Positions 48,866-57,702 of a stretch of 64,000 nt of DNA are shown here, one piece after another. Made by a program: the position numbers and the translations under genes. The stretch is from Neobacillus endophyticus (GTDB taxonomy: Bacteria; Bacillota; Bacilli; Bacillales; Cytobacillaceae), in NCBI RefSeq assembly GCF_013248975.1, contig NZ_JABRWH010000001.1, forward strand, positions 248,001 through 312,000, read 5' to 3'. The first letter of the stretch is position 1. Each line of letters begins with the position of its first letter. The notes below the pieces were generated by a model. That model did no database searches and had not been told where the DNA came from. It worked only from the letters and a program-made list of their open reading frames with translations.

Positions 48866-48881
48866 TGGCACGAAAATTGCA
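48866..48881 (+). promoter_or_regulatory. Sigma-54 (SigL) promoter of rocE
   Basis: TGGCAC (48866-48871) and TTGCA (48877-48881) with a five-base spacer are a perfect match to the -24/-12 consensus. Confidence 0.93.
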
Positions 48882-49021
48882 GATTATAATTAGTGAAAAT
48901 AGTGATAATTTACAAATATTTTATATCGCCATTTTTGGCATTAAATTCAATCTTCCTTTTTGCTCTATGCAAAGATAAACTGTCAATACTGAAACAAGGG
49001 TTATCACATTTTCGATAAACT

Positions 49022-49035
49022 TGGAAGCGCTTTAC
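49022..49035. promoter_or_regulatory. Candidate cre box in the rocE leader
   Basis: TGGAAGCGCTTTAC keeps the AAGCGCTT core of cre sites but deviates at the ends. It lies downstream of the sigma-54 promoter and 14 bases before the ribosome site, a place where CcpA could block elongation. Confidence 0.5.
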
Positions 49036-49062
49036 TAAATGGTAAATAAAGGGGGAAATGAA

Positions 49063-50502
49063 ATGCAATTACCTGGAAACAACAGTGAATTAAAAAGAAC
49101 AATGAAGACCAGGCATTTATTCATGATTTCACTTGGAGGAGTCATCGGCTCCGGCCTATTTTTAGGATCTGGATATACGATCCACCAAGCCGGCCCAATG
49201 GGAGCCATTCTTTCCTATATTGTCGGCGGCTTTATCATGTTCTTAACCATGCTATGTCTTGGAGAATTATCAGTCGCCATGCCAATTTCAGGTTCCTTTC
49301 AAACGTATACGACTAAATTTATCGGCCCAGGTACAGGATTCGCACTAGGTTGGTTATATTGGTTAGGCTGGGCGGTAACTGTTGCATTGGAGCTCTTATC
49401 AGCAGGTCAGTCCATGCAAAGATGGTTCCCACACTCCCCAGTTTGGATGTGGTGTTTGATTTTCGCTGCTGTTCTATTTGCACTAAATGCTCTATCAGCA
49501 CGAGCTTTCGGTGAAACTGAATTTTGGTTTTCCAGCATCAAAATCCTTGCCATTTTAGCGTTTATCATACTTGGCGGAGCAGTTATGTTTGGTTTTATTC
49601 ATATGAAAAGCGGACAAGCAGCACCATATTTCTCAAATTTTTCAGCACACGGGCTTCTGCCAAATGGTCTTACTGCCCTCTTGATGACAATGATTACAGT
49701 TAACTTCTCATTCCAAGGAACAGAGTTAATTGGGATTGCAGCCGGCGAAAGTGAAGATCCTGAAAAAACGATTCCTAAATCCATTCGACAAACTGTTTGG
49801 CGCACACTATTCTTTTTCGTATTAGCTATTTTTGTTTTATCGGGTTTAATCCCAATGTCTAAAGCCGGAGTCATTGAGAGCCCGTTTGTAACTGTCTTTG
49901 ACAGCATTGGTATCCCTTACGCAGCAGACATGATGAACTTTGTTGTTCTTACTGCATTACTTTCTGTTGCCAACTCTGGACTATATGCTGCTACTCGTAT
50001 GTTATACGCCATGTCAAAAGAAAAAATGGCAAGCCCCATTTTAACAAAAGTAACAAGTAAAGGCGTTCCGTTAAATGCCCTTATTATTACAATCGGTATT
50101 GCTTTATTATCACTATTATCAAGTGTTGTAGCTGAAAAAACTGTGTTTTTATGGCTGATCTCCGTGGCAGGTCTTGGTGCTCAAGTTGGATGGATTTCAA
50201 TCACAGCATCACAAATTGCCTTCCGCAGGAAATTTATTCGCGAAGGCGGTCATGTAAGCGATCTTAAATTTAAAACACCACTATATCCGTTCCTTCCAAT
50301 CCTTGGATTAGTGTTAAACTGTCTTGTTTTGATCAGCTTAGTATTTGACCCGGATCAGCGGATTGCCATCTATTGCGGTATTCCATTTGTTGCTGCCTGC
50401 TACTTAATCTACCATTTCAAAATTAAAAAGAATCGGGAGCAGGATGGTACAAATAGAGAACAGGAACTGCAACTGCAAAATGACAAGAAAATGGTTATTT
50501 AA
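49063..50502 (+). CDS. rocE: Arginine/ornithine permease, APC family
   Basis: Imports arginine or ornithine for the roc pathway. The 479-residue protein starts with the amino-acid-permease signature [20 protein letters not shown] ([20 protein letters not shown]). About 12 membrane helices follow, with the conserved [20 protein letters not shown] loop between helices. The C-terminus is polar. ATG 49063 is chosen because AAGGGGG (49049-49055) is seven bases upstream; eight codons further upstream remain open. It has its own RocR site, sigma-54 promoter and terminator. The closest match by memory is RocE rather than RocC, but the substrate preference is inferred. Confidence 0.92.
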   Translation: MQLPGNNSELKRTMKTRHLFMISLGGVIGSGLFLGSGYTIHQAGPMGAILSYIVGGFIMFLTMLCLGELSVAMPISGSFQTYTTKFIGPGTGFALGWLYWLGWAVTVALELLSAGQSMQRWFPHSPVWMWCLIFAAVLFALNALSARAFGETEFWFSSIKILAILAFIILGGAVMFGFIHMKSGQAAPYFSNFSAHGLLPNGLTALLMTMITVNFSFQGTELIGIAAGESEDPEKTIPKSIRQTVWRTLFFFVLAIFVLSGLIPMSKAGVIESPFVTVFDSIGIPYAADMMNFVVLTALLSVANSGLYAATRMLYAMSKEKMASPILTKVTSKGVPLNALIITIGIALLSLLSSVVAEKTVFLWLISVAGLGAQVGWISITASQIAFRRKFIREGGHVSDLKFKTPLYPFLPILGLVLNCLVLISLVFDPDQRIAIYCGIPFVAACYLIYHFKIKKNREQDGTNREQELQLQNDKKMVI

Positions 50503-50510
50503 ATTTCTTA

Positions 50511-50543
50511 AGCCCCAAAAGGATATCTTTTGGGGCTTTTTTT
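50511..50543 (+). terminator. rocE terminator
   Basis: An 11-bp stem, AGCCCCAAAAG (50511-50521) with CTTTTGGGGCT (50527-50537), followed by T. Confidence 0.95.
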
Positions 50544-50545
50544 AG

Positions 50546-50690
50546 TTAATACTTGGAAAAATAGTCAATGATAAATTGCCGAAAGTTTTTGCCCGCCACT
50601 GTTAAATAGCGCTGTTTAGACCAGCCTAATCCAATCGTCCGCTGGCACTTTTGATCAACAAACTTCAACCTGTTAGGAAAGCCCAGCAAA
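50546..50690 (-). pseudogene. C-terminal stub of a LysR-family regulator
   Basis: The minus strand encodes about 47 residues ending in a stop. They include FVDQKCQRTIGLGWSKQRYL and FRQFIIDYF, the pattern of the last strand and helix of LysR effector domains. The HTH and most of the sensor domain are missing. The stub ends where an opposite-strand transporter stub begins, implying that one deletion removed both N-terminal halves of a divergent gene pair. Confidence 0.65.
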
Positions 50691-50692
50691 TT

Positions 50693-50776
50693 ATGATGTT
50701 AATCTTATACCTTGCGATAGCCGGAGGCATTGCATGGTTTACAAGCTATTTACAACATAGAAGTTCAGAAGCGTAA
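50693..50776 (+). pseudogene. C-terminal stub of a membrane transporter
   Basis: A 27-residue frame, MMLILYLAIAGGIAWFTSYL followed by QHRSSEA, reads like the last membrane helix and polar tail of a transporter. It lacks a ribosome site and ends in a terminator. It is divergent to the LysR stub next to it. Confidence 0.45.
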
Positions 50777-50808
50777 AAAAGTGATACCCAGTTGGGTGTC
50801 ACTTTTTT
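50775..50808. terminator. Bidirectional terminator after the transporter stub and arsR
   Basis: A 16-bp stem (50775-50790 with 50793-50808, one T-G pair) with A and T runs. It overlaps the stop codon region of the arsR-type gene. Confidence 0.9.
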
Positions 50809-51188
50809 GTTTCATTTATAGAATGATTCTCGATTACCTCAAAAGCTCTTTCGGATTGCTTTGTCTCTTCCCCATTGGATTCCACCAATTGTCTAAGAGC
50901 CGCCAATTTATTTTCCCAAAAGATTTCAAAATAGCGCAGCCAGTCTGTTACCTCGTATAAGGGCTTAGGCTCGAGCTTGTACCTCGTCTCTCTCCCGACT
51001 TTTCTCTCCTGGACTAGTCCCGCATCTGCTAATACCCTAAGGTGTTTGGAAACCGCCGTGCGGCTGATCGGGAAGTGCTCACTAATTGCCGTTACAGGCA
51101 TTTCCTCTCCGCTTAAAAGCTTCAGCAGTCTGCGGCGTGTAGGGTCAGCTATGGCTTGAAAGACGTCATGTCTAGCAGAAGAAGCCAT
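50799..51188 (-). CDS. ArsR-family repressor, SdpR-like
   Basis: A 129-residue winged-helix repressor. The ADPTRRRLLKLLSGEEMPVT segment and recognition helix region ISRTAVSKHLRVLADAGLV are typical of the SdpR/YdfF subgroup. The GRETRYKLEPKPL wing follows, and then a longer C-terminal extension. No metal-binding cysteines are seen, so it is unlikely to sense metals. It starts two bases after the SRPBCC gene and is probably translated from the same mRNA. Two GAAACCA-type operators upstream of the operon are likely its sites (inference). Confidence 0.9.
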   Translation of the reverse strand: MASSARHDVFQAIADPTRRRLLKLLSGEEMPVTAISEHFPISRTAVSKHLRVLADAGLVQERKVGRETRYKLEPKPLYEVTDWLRYFEIFWENKLAALRQLVESNGEETKQSERAFEVIENHSINETKK

Positions 51189-51190
51189 TA

Positions 51191-51607
51191 TTACACCTCA
51201 ACAAATCCTTGCAATTTTTTCACGAGACCGCCCCATCCTTGATTCATATTTTCACGTACGGCTGTATGCGGTGCTCCAAACTCTGTAACTGTGTTTGCAT
51301 CCCAACCTGAATGGATGAGCGTGAATTCTGTTTTTCCATCGAGATCCTTTAATTCAAATGTGAGTGTCCAATCTTTCCCCCATCTAAAAGATAAACGATT
51401 CGGAGGATCCACATCCGTCACTTTACATGGAGACATGCCAAATTGACCGGCATTCAAATGAAATTCATGGCCTACGACAGGCTTCATATCATTTGGCATA
51501 AACCATGCAGTAAGGCCCTCAGCCGTGGCCACTGCATCCCATACCTTCTGAATCGGAGCATTATAAACTAATGTATAGCGTATATCTTGTAATGATTGTT
51601 GTTCCAT
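51191..51607 (-). CDS. SRPBCC/AHSA1-domain protein
   Basis: A 138-residue helix-grip (START-like) protein that binds hydrophobic ligands or acts as an AHSA1-type factor; its role is unknown. It has the family pattern IRYTLVYNAPIQKVWDAVAT near the start, LTAWFMPND, and FTLIHSGWD. The C-terminal MNQGWGGLVKKLQGFVE helix is typical. It is the first gene of a two-gene operon with the ArsR repressor, a frequent pairing in bacteria. AAGGAG lies before the start. Confidence 0.9.
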   Translation of the reverse strand: MEQQSLQDIRYTLVYNAPIQKVWDAVATAEGLTAWFMPNDMKPVVGHEFHLNAGQFGMSPCKVTDVDPPNRLSFRWGKDWTLTFELKDLDGKTEFTLIHSGWDANTVTEFGAPHTAVRENMNQGWGGLVKKLQGFVEV

Positions 51608-51648
51608 AAGAATTTCTCCTTATATTCGTTTGATTTTTGAGTTATTAC

Positions 51649-51697
51649 GAAACCATTTGGTTTCACATCCAAAAATATATAACACCATTTGGTTTCA
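51649..51697. promoter_or_regulatory. Two operator-like sites upstream of the SRPBCC-arsR operon
   Basis: GAAACCATTTGGTTTC (51649-51664) is a perfect palindrome. ACCATTTGGTTTCA recurs at 51684-51697, 32 bases away (about three helical turns). The second lies between the -35 and -10 boxes and the first just downstream of the -10. Confidence 0.75.
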
Positions 51698-51703
51698 TGT
51701 CAA
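51676..51703 (-). promoter_or_regulatory. Promoter of the SRPBCC-arsR operon
   Basis: On the minus strand a perfect -35 TTGACA (51703-51698) and -10 TATATA (51681-51676) are 16 bases apart, with a repressor-like site in the spacer. Confidence 0.75.
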
Positions 51704-51781
51704 TAAAAATAATCCTAAATATAAAAGGTGCTCTACATTTGTAAAGTCACCTTTATCAGCTCTTTTATTCAAGTGATAAAT

Positions 51782-52222
51782 TTATTGGCTGCTTCCTTGG
51801 CTGCTGTATAATAATGCCTGCGCAATGCCAATGAAATACTCGGATTCACGAATAATATGCAGGAGGACTACTTTTGCAGTATGATTACTGCTTACAGCCA
51901 CACTTTGTGTTTTTATTTGCTCGCACAGCTGAATAAATGATTGGCTCTGCTGTAAACAATAGGAAACTAACTGCAATACCTCTTGATAGAGCTGATCAGA
52001 AACCTGCATTCCTGAGCGGATAACTGTTTCTATATACCTGACCACCTGCTGATGTGTTTCAGCCAGAGCCGTTTCCCATTTTTGCAGAGCATCAACAAAT
52101 TCCTCTTCCAAGCCTTTTACCAGTTCCCGAATTACAACCGTATGCTCCTCCTCTTGATGCTTCCAAAACTCCGCTTCATCTAAAATCCTTAATGGCATCT
52201 GCTGGCCATAATAAAATTGCAT
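51782..52222 (-). CDS. DUF2935 family protein
   Basis: A 146-residue all-helical protein of unknown function. The N-terminal LRILDEAEFWKHQEEEHTVV (AEFWKHQEEEHTVVIREL) carries Glu and His residues spaced like a metal-binding four-helix bundle. A second helix pair ends in LLHIIRESEYFI. The family usually has two such repeats in about 270 residues, so this may be a half-length member. The ribosome site is GGGGGAG. No operon partner is seen. Confidence 0.75.
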   Translation of the reverse strand: MQFYYGQQMPLRILDEAEFWKHQEEEHTVVIRELVKGLEEEFVDALQKWETALAETHQQVVRYIETVIRSGMQVSDQLYQEVLQLVSYCLQQSQSFIQLCEQIKTQSVAVSSNHTAKVVLLHIIRESEYFIGIAQALLYSSQGSSQ

Positions 52223-52290
52223 AAATCTCCCCCCATTTTTGACTCATTCCAATTTATGGGGCAAGCCTTAGAAATATACCGATTTATCAC

Positions 52291-52393
52291 ATAAAGAAAA
52301 CTTGCCAACTGACGAGCCCGTTAGGGCGAGGACAGAGACATAGTTGCACTTATTCCTGATAGGAAAGTTTTCTTTCCTATGGGCTGAAGAAAG
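52291..52393 (+). repeat. Dispersed repeat, copy 3 (between speD and the DUF2935 gene)
   Basis: Begins ATAAAGAAAACTTGCC. It has the AACTGACGAGC hairpin region, TTAGGGCGAGGACAGAG, TAGTTGCACTTATTCCTGAT and the AGGAAAG/CTTTCCT hairpin, ending GGGCTGAAGAAAG like copy 1. It is on the plus strand although both neighbours are on the minus strand. Confidence 0.85.
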
Positions 52394-52415
52394 AGCCTGA
52401 CATTAGGACCCTTTT

Positions 52416-53222
52416 TTAAACTATATTTTTTCCGTAAAAAATTTCATCCATCTCCAGCTTGATTCTTTCCGTTATTTCAATGTGTTCGTCTGGCGTTAAT
52501 GTGTCTTTTGTATAACCAAATAAATAATTATTTAAATCGAATTCACGTAGTTTACATTTGGTATGAAAAATATTCTCTTGATAGACATTCACATCAATCA
52601 TGTCAAACAATTCCACTAAATCATCTGGAATATAATTTTGAATGGAACTGATCTCATGGTCAATAAACAATTTATTTCCATCCTTGTCTCTCGTAAAACC
52701 GCGCACTCGGTAATCAATGGTCATCACATCCGTTTCAAACGAACGGATTAAATAATGAAGCGCCTTAAGAGGTGAAATTTCTCCACAGGTGGATACATCA
52801 ATATCCGCCCTGAAGGTGCTGATTCCTTCATCAGGATGAAATTCGGGATATGTATGAACCGTAATATGACTTTTATCTAGCTGCATCACTACAGATTCTG
52901 GCAGCGGGCCGGGTGATTCTTCAAAAACTTCTTCGGTCGTAAGTTCAACTGGGGCTTCAGATACCAACAGTGTCACACTTGCTCCTGCAGGCTCAAAATC
53001 CTGACTCGCAATATTTAATACATGAGCTCCAATAATGTCCGAGACATTTTTTAAAATCGTCGTCAATCGTTCAGCACTATATTGTTCATCAATATAATGC
53101 AAATAAGCTTCGCGTTCCTCCTTTGTTCTTGTGAAGCAAATATCATACATATTAAAACTTAATGATTTCGTCAGGTTATTAAAACCATGTAATTCAATTG
53201 CCTGCTCGTGCGTTAATTTCAT
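52416..53222 (-). CDS. speD: S-adenosylmethionine decarboxylase, E. coli type
   Basis: Makes decarboxylated SAM, the aminopropyl donor for spermidine. The 268-residue proenzyme is of the long E. coli class, not the 126-residue class of B. subtilis. It has [20 protein letters not shown] and the self-cleavage site [13 protein letters not shown], where Ser118 becomes the pyruvoyl group. [19 protein letters not shown] and [12 protein letters not shown] follow. All are intact. No spermidine synthase gene is nearby. The ribosome site GGGGGAAG precedes ATG 53222. Confidence 0.95.
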   Translation of the reverse strand: MKLTHEQAIELHGFNNLTKSLSFNMYDICFTRTKEEREAYLHYIDEQYSAERLTTILKNVSDIIGAHVLNIASQDFEPAGASVTLLVSEAPVELTTEEVFEESPGPLPESVVMQLDKSHITVHTYPEFHPDEGISTFRADIDVSTCGEISPLKALHYLIRSFETDVMTIDYRVRGFTRDKDGNKLFIDHEISSIQNYIPDDLVELFDMIDVNVYQENIFHTKCKLREFDLNNYLFGYTKDTLTPDEHIEITERIKLEMDEIFYGKNIV

Positions 53223-53434
53223 ATTTTCTTCCCCCTGATTTTCATAATGAATAAATGTCGTCCTGAAATAATATTAAGTTACCCATAGTTCCAGTCTGCT
53301 ACTTATCTTTCAAGGGAATTTTTAAAGGTGGAATATTTACATATTTATTCAAAAAATATATGTGCGTATTAATTTTTGTTTAAAACTAAACTGTCATAAA
53401 CAGCATTATTCCACATCTATGATTTAGCACACAT

Positions 53435-53461
53435 AAAAAAAAACAGCCAGAAATCTGGCTG
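53435..53461 (-). terminator. Terminator after the pseudouridine synthase gene
   Basis: CAGCCAGA (53444-53451) pairs with TCTGGCTG (53454-53461); nine T follow on the minus strand. Confidence 0.92.
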
Positions 53462-53465
53462 CGAG

Positions 53466-54185
53466 CTACTTGACTTGATAATTTTTTAATAGTTCAACTT
53501 CTTCATCAGTTAATTCACGGTATTCCCCGAGTTCGAGTGTTTCATCAAGTTTTAACGGTCCCATTGAAATGCGCTGCAGGTATACGACTCTTTTTCCCAC
53601 AGCTTCAAACATTCGTTTGACCTGATGAAACTTTCCCTCAGTAATAGTTAATTCAATATCTGAACGAATCCCGGACTTTAAAATTTTCAGTTCTCCAGGT
53701 TTTGTTTTATAACCGTCATCCAAGGTCACTCCTTCAGCAAAAGCGTTGACATCTTCTTCAGTTACTTCACGATCAATCACCGCAAAATAAGTCTTAGGAA
53801 CGTGCTTTTTGGGAGACAGCAAACGATGGGCTAATTGTCCATCGTTGGTAATAAGCAACAGACCCTCTGTATCCTTGTCAAGCCTGCCGACTGGGAATGG
53901 CTCGTATACTTGATCTTCCAGTTCCAATAAATCGATGACAGTTTCATCAGAATGATCTTCCGTTGCCGAGATTACCCCTTGAGGCTTATTCATCATCAAA
54001 TAAATAAATTCTTTATATTCAATGACTTCTCCGTTTAAGATGACCATTTGTGTGTTTGGATCCACATGCTGTTTCGCATCCTTGACCAACTGGTCGTCCA
54101 CCTTAACAGCACCGCTTTTTAGAAGCTGTTTAACCTCTTTCCGGCTTCCATAGCCAAGATTGGCCAGCAATTTATCAATTCTCAA
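53466..54185 (-). CDS. RsuA-family 16S rRNA pseudouridine synthase
   Basis: Converts a uridine of 16S rRNA (U516 in E. coli RsuA) to pseudouridine. The 239-residue protein has an N-terminal S4 domain (MRIDKLLANLGYGSRKEV) and the catalytic motif GRLDKDTEGLLLITNDG with the essential Asp. KTYFAVIDREVT and GKFHQVKRMFEAVGKRV follow. The B. subtilis counterpart is YtzG. Its start overlaps the end of ytgP by 11 bases, indicating cotranscription. Confidence 0.92.
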   Translation of the reverse strand: MRIDKLLANLGYGSRKEVKQLLKSGAVKVDDQLVKDAKQHVDPNTQMVILNGEVIEYKEFIYLMMNKPQGVISATEDHSDETVIDLLELEDQVYEPFPVGRLDKDTEGLLLITNDGQLAHRLLSPKKHVPKTYFAVIDREVTEEDVNAFAEGVTLDDGYKTKPGELKILKSGIRSDIELTITEGKFHQVKRMFEAVGKRVVYLQRISMGPLKLDETLELGEYRELTDEEVELLKNYQVK

Positions 54186-55806
54186 CAGTCCTCCTCCTTC
54201 CAGGTAATTTTAATTTTGTCATAATGCGATCCACTCTGTCGCCAAATAAACGATAGGCAAGACCTGATTTTAACCCTAAGTAAAAATAGATGCCTGCACC
54301 AACAGAACCGCTTATGAGGATAAGCAAGACAGACTGTACTTTCGAAGCAGGAGAAAGAAATACCAGTAAAAATTTATAAACGATCTCCGTGCTAACCCAC
54401 ATAACCCCTGCAAAAATAGCTATAAGCAAGCTTCTGCGCCAAACAAATCGAAATTGATAGCGGGCAAATTTTTTAATGACGATTAAATTGATTAAAATCG
54501 AAGCTGCATAACCGAGTGCGGTTGCTAATACGGCTCCGCTAATTTCCATCGATTTGATCAACGGTATGTTTAAAGACAATTTTACAAGCAAACCAACCAG
54601 TAAACTTAAGACAGTAAAGCGCTGTTCATTAATCCCTTGTAGAATCGCTGCCGTTACTGAATAAAGTGAAAAGAGAATGGCTACTGGAGAATAGACTCTT
54701 AATGCTTCTGTTCCGACCAAATCATGTGTATAAAATACAGTGTAAACTGGCTCTGCCAGCAAAGAAATCCCGATCGAGGCCGGCAGCGTTAAGAATAAAA
54801 GAACTTGAAACGTTTGATTAAGCTGCCGATTCATATTATTTCTATCATCTACTATGAAAGCCTTTGTTATACTTGGAACAAGAGTAAGAGAAAATGCAGT
54901 CGCCAACGAAACCGGTATAATGACGATTTTTTGTGATTCAAAATTTAAAATAGAAAAGTAATCGGATGCTATTTTAGTTGTTTTGCCAATCGCGACCATC
55001 GCTTTCTCAAATGTAAACTGATCAATGGCTTGGAATAATGGATTGGCGATTCCCACTAAGACAAAGGGAAAAGCATATACAATAATTTCTTTATAGATTT
55101 CAAGCAAGGAAATTTCCACGGTACCTTTATCTTGAAGCAGTAGCTCATCAAGGTATGGTTTTCGCTTATACCAGTACCAAAATAATATCAGAAGTCCGCC
55201 GACTGCCCCGATTAATGCAGCAAATGTGGCAACACTGACAGCAGAAACAATCGTCCCTTTAAAGATTTTCAATACCATCCAAGCACCCACAAGCATAAAT
55301 AAAACCCTGGCAATTTGTTCCACAACTTGTGATAGTGCTGATGGCCCCATTGATTGATGCCCTTGGAAAAATCCGCGGTTTAGACTCATATACGGCACAA
55401 CGATCAAAGCAAAGCTTAAAGCTCTCATGACCGTTGTGACATTTTTGACGTCTGCCTTCCCACTAACACTCATTTCGGCCAATGTCGGAGATGCCATATA
55501 CATAACCAAAAACGCAATAAAGCCTGTCAGCAGCATGATCACAACTCCGGATTTAAATAGTTTTCTGCCGACAGCATACTCTTCAAGAGCATTATATTTG
55601 GAAATAAACTTAGAAACAGCAAGCGGTACTCCCGCTGTTGCTATACTAATAAATATGGTGTATGGGACGTAAGAATATTGATATAATGTTGTCCCTTTAA
55701 GCCCAACAATTTGAAAGAATGGTATAACGTATATTAAACCAAGTACCTTGGAGAGTATCGTTCCTATTGTTAAAATAAATGTTCCTCTTAAGAGCTTTGA
55801 TTGCAT
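54175..55806 (-). CDS. ytgP: YtgP, MATE-like polysaccharide/lipid II flippase family membrane protein
   Basis: A 543-residue membrane protein of the MOP superfamily with about 14 helices, belonging to the MVF/polysaccharide-export group. It starts MQSKLLRGTFILTIGTILSK (here KLLRGTFILTIGTILSK), the typical first helix. Conserved features include GVPLAVSKFISKYNALEEY and RGFFQGHQSMGPSALSQVVEQ (RGFFQGHQSMGPSA). B. subtilis relatives act in cell-wall precursor or polysaccharide transport. ATG 55806 with AAGGGA upstream is preferred over an 18-codon extension. Confidence 0.9.
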   Translation of the reverse strand: MQSKLLRGTFILTIGTILSKVLGLIYVIPFFQIVGLKGTTLYQYSYVPYTIFISIATAGVPLAVSKFISKYNALEEYAVGRKLFKSGVVIMLLTGFIAFLVMYMASPTLAEMSVSGKADVKNVTTVMRALSFALIVVPYMSLNRGFFQGHQSMGPSALSQVVEQIARVLFMLVGAWMVLKIFKGTIVSAVSVATFAALIGAVGGLLILFWYWYKRKPYLDELLLQDKGTVEISLLEIYKEIIVYAFPFVLVGIANPLFQAIDQFTFEKAMVAIGKTTKIASDYFSILNFESQKIVIIPVSLATAFSLTLVPSITKAFIVDDRNNMNRQLNQTFQVLLFLTLPASIGISLLAEPVYTVFYTHDLVGTEALRVYSPVAILFSLYSVTAAILQGINEQRFTVLSLLVGLLVKLSLNIPLIKSMEISGAVLATALGYAASILINLIVIKKFARYQFRFVWRRSLLIAIFAGVMWVSTEIVYKFLLVFLSPASKVQSVLLILISGSVGAGIYFYLGLKSGLAYRLFGDRVDRIMTKLKLPGRRRTVEN

Positions 55807-56005
55807 AGAATCCCTTCCCAACTGAAGAAGTACGTGTGTATTTCGACTATTTTTGCACACTATTGATAGTTTACAACTCTTTTTCCTTTGATGCTACTAA
55901 CAACTCGGTTATTTTTACGAAAAATGAACAGCAATTCGTTTTTTTTTCACAATATATGTTTATAATGGAGGGACAATGTATTGATTTATAAAGTTGGTGA
56001 ATGAA

Positions 56006-57265
56006 ATGAAATTTGATGTTATTGTCGTTGGCGGAGGTCCCTCTGGTTTAATGGCCGCTATTGCTGCCGGAGAAAAAGGAGCCAAGGTACTGCTGATCGA
56101 TAAAGGAGACAAATTAGGAAGAAAGCTGGCCATTTCTGGAGGCGGACGCTGTAATGTTACCAATCGTCTTCCTATAGAGGAGATCATCAAGCACATCCCA
56201 GGAAATGGTAAATTTTTATATAGCGCATTTTCAATCTTTAATAATGAAGATATTATTGCCTTTTTTGAAGGCCTGGGAATTTCATTAAAGGAAGAAGACC
56301 ATGGGCGGATGTTCCCGGTTTCTAATAAAGCCCAATCTGTGGTGGACGCATTATTAATGCAATTGGAAAAATTACAAGTGACAATTTTTAAAAATTGTGC
56401 TGTTGCTGACGTCCTTTATGAAAACGGCCATACCTCTGGAGTGCGCTTGAGAGACGGCCAAAAAATTTCAGCGAATGCCGTAGTCATAGCGGTTGGCGGT
56501 AAGTCTGTTCCGCACACTGGTTCAACTGGTGATGGATACGCATGGGCGGAAAAAGCGGGGCATACGATTACTGATTTATTTCCCACTGAGGTTCCAATCG
56601 CTTCTAATGAACCATTTATTGTAAATAAAACCTTACAAGGGTTATCGTTGAGAGATATTAAATTGAGTGTGCTAAATCCAAAAGGAAAGCCTATTATTAC
56701 CCACCAAATGGATATGATATTTACCCATTTTGGCATTAGCGGCCCAGCTGTTTTACGATGCAGTCAGTTCGTGGTTAAAGCGATGAAAAAGTGGAAATTA
56801 ACTGATGTGACGGTAAGTCTTGATGCTTTGCCGGAACAAACAGAAGAGAAACTTTTCCAAGACATAACGAAGCTTATTAAAATGGAGCCAAAAAAAATCA
56901 TAAAAAATACATTAAAAGGATTACTCCCAGAACGCTATCTGTTGTTTTTATTGGAACAAAGCGAAATTGATCCTGCGGAACAAAGCGGTGGCATTTCTCA
57001 TGAAAAAATCCGCCTTTTGTCCAGAAACTGCAAGCAATTTCAGTTTACGGTCAATGGAACACTTTCAATCGAAAAAGCTTTTGTAACAGGCGGCGGTGTC
57101 TCCGTGAAAGAAGTGGATCCCAAAACAATGGGTTCCAAGCTTATGCCAGGATTATATTTCTGTGGTGAAATTCTCGATATCCATGGATACACAGGAGGTT
57201 ACAATATTACATCCGCACTGGTGACCGGCAGGCTGGCCGGTACAAATGCCTCCCATCAATCATAA
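56006..57265 (+). CDS. ytfP: HI0933-family NAD(P)/FAD-dependent oxidoreductase (YtfP)
   Basis: Flavoprotein of unknown substrate. The FAD-binding fingerprint [20 protein letters not shown] starts at residue 5, followed by the family motif [16 protein letters not shown]. Later come [17 protein letters not shown] and [13 protein letters not shown], and the C-terminal [19 protein letters not shown] binds FAD. ATG 56006 is chosen (GGTGA upstream), as the family begins there. A TATAAT box at 55961-55966 may be its -10. Transcribed divergently from ytgP. Confidence 0.92.
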   Translation: MKFDVIVVGGGPSGLMAAIAAGEKGAKVLLIDKGDKLGRKLAISGGGRCNVTNRLPIEEIIKHIPGNGKFLYSAFSIFNNEDIIAFFEGLGISLKEEDHGRMFPVSNKAQSVVDALLMQLEKLQVTIFKNCAVADVLYENGHTSGVRLRDGQKISANAVVIAVGGKSVPHTGSTGDGYAWAEKAGHTITDLFPTEVPIASNEPFIVNKTLQGLSLRDIKLSVLNPKGKPIITHQMDMIFTHFGISGPAVLRCSQFVVKAMKKWKLTDVTVSLDALPEQTEEKLFQDITKLIKMEPKKIIKNTLKGLLPERYLLFLLEQSEIDPAEQSGGISHEKIRLLSRNCKQFQFTVNGTLSIEKAFVTGGGVSVKEVDPKTMGSKLMPGLYFCGEILDIHGYTGGYNITSALVTGRLAGTNASHQS

Positions 57266-57269
57266 GAAA

Positions 57270-57299
57270 ACAGGGCCTGAATTAAATCTCAGGCCCTGT
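57270..57299. terminator. Bidirectional hairpin between ytfP and cse60
   Basis: A perfect 11-bp stem, ACAGGGCCTGA (57270-57280) with TCAGGCCCTGT (57289-57299). It includes the last codons and the stop of cse60 in one arm. Confidence 0.75.
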
Positions 57300-57474
57300 A
57301 AATAATCATCGCGGAGAAACAATAGACCTGCTCTTCTTCCTCTTCTTCCGGAAAGGCTGCAACATTATATTTAATATCAAGCAGACTCTTTTCATCAAGT
57401 CCCTTCAAAAAAAAATTCATTTCTTTTTCCAGATCTTTTTCGTGCTCGCGGTCAAATAATTTAACCTGTATCAA
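57289..57474 (-). CDS. cse60: Cse60-like sporulation protein (DUF2758)
   Basis: A 61-residue protein recognised by VKLFDREHEKDLEKEMNFFL, IKYNVAAF and the C-terminal YCFSAMIIYR, matching B. subtilis Cse60, a sigma-E controlled mother-cell protein of unknown function. Run of Glu near the middle (EEEEEEQ). AGGAGAG is upstream of the start. The stop codon sits within a terminator stem. Expression in sporulation here is inferred. Confidence 0.82.
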   Translation of the reverse strand: MIQVKLFDREHEKDLEKEMNFFLKGLDEKSLLDIKYNVAAFPEEEEEEQVYCFSAMIIYRA

Positions 57475-57702
57475 AGGACTCTCTCCTCTCTTTTTTTAAC
57501 ATTATTCACCATTTTTCTGAATTTTAAAAATAAAATACTTTGTATTTTTTTAAGTTTATTTTAAGTTTCAACTAATAAACTTCTTTTTAAGGTTAACAAA
57601 ACCGCAAATTAGGCAAGCCCATAGGGCAATAACATTTCTGTTGGAATAGTAAGAATTGAAAGGATTACTTATTTCCCAACCGATAAGAGAGGAGCAATCC
57701 AA

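Noticed and set aside
50730..50960. Plus-strand frame across the terminator and the arsR-type gene
   Set aside because: It runs through a strong terminator and antisense to a clear ArsR gene.
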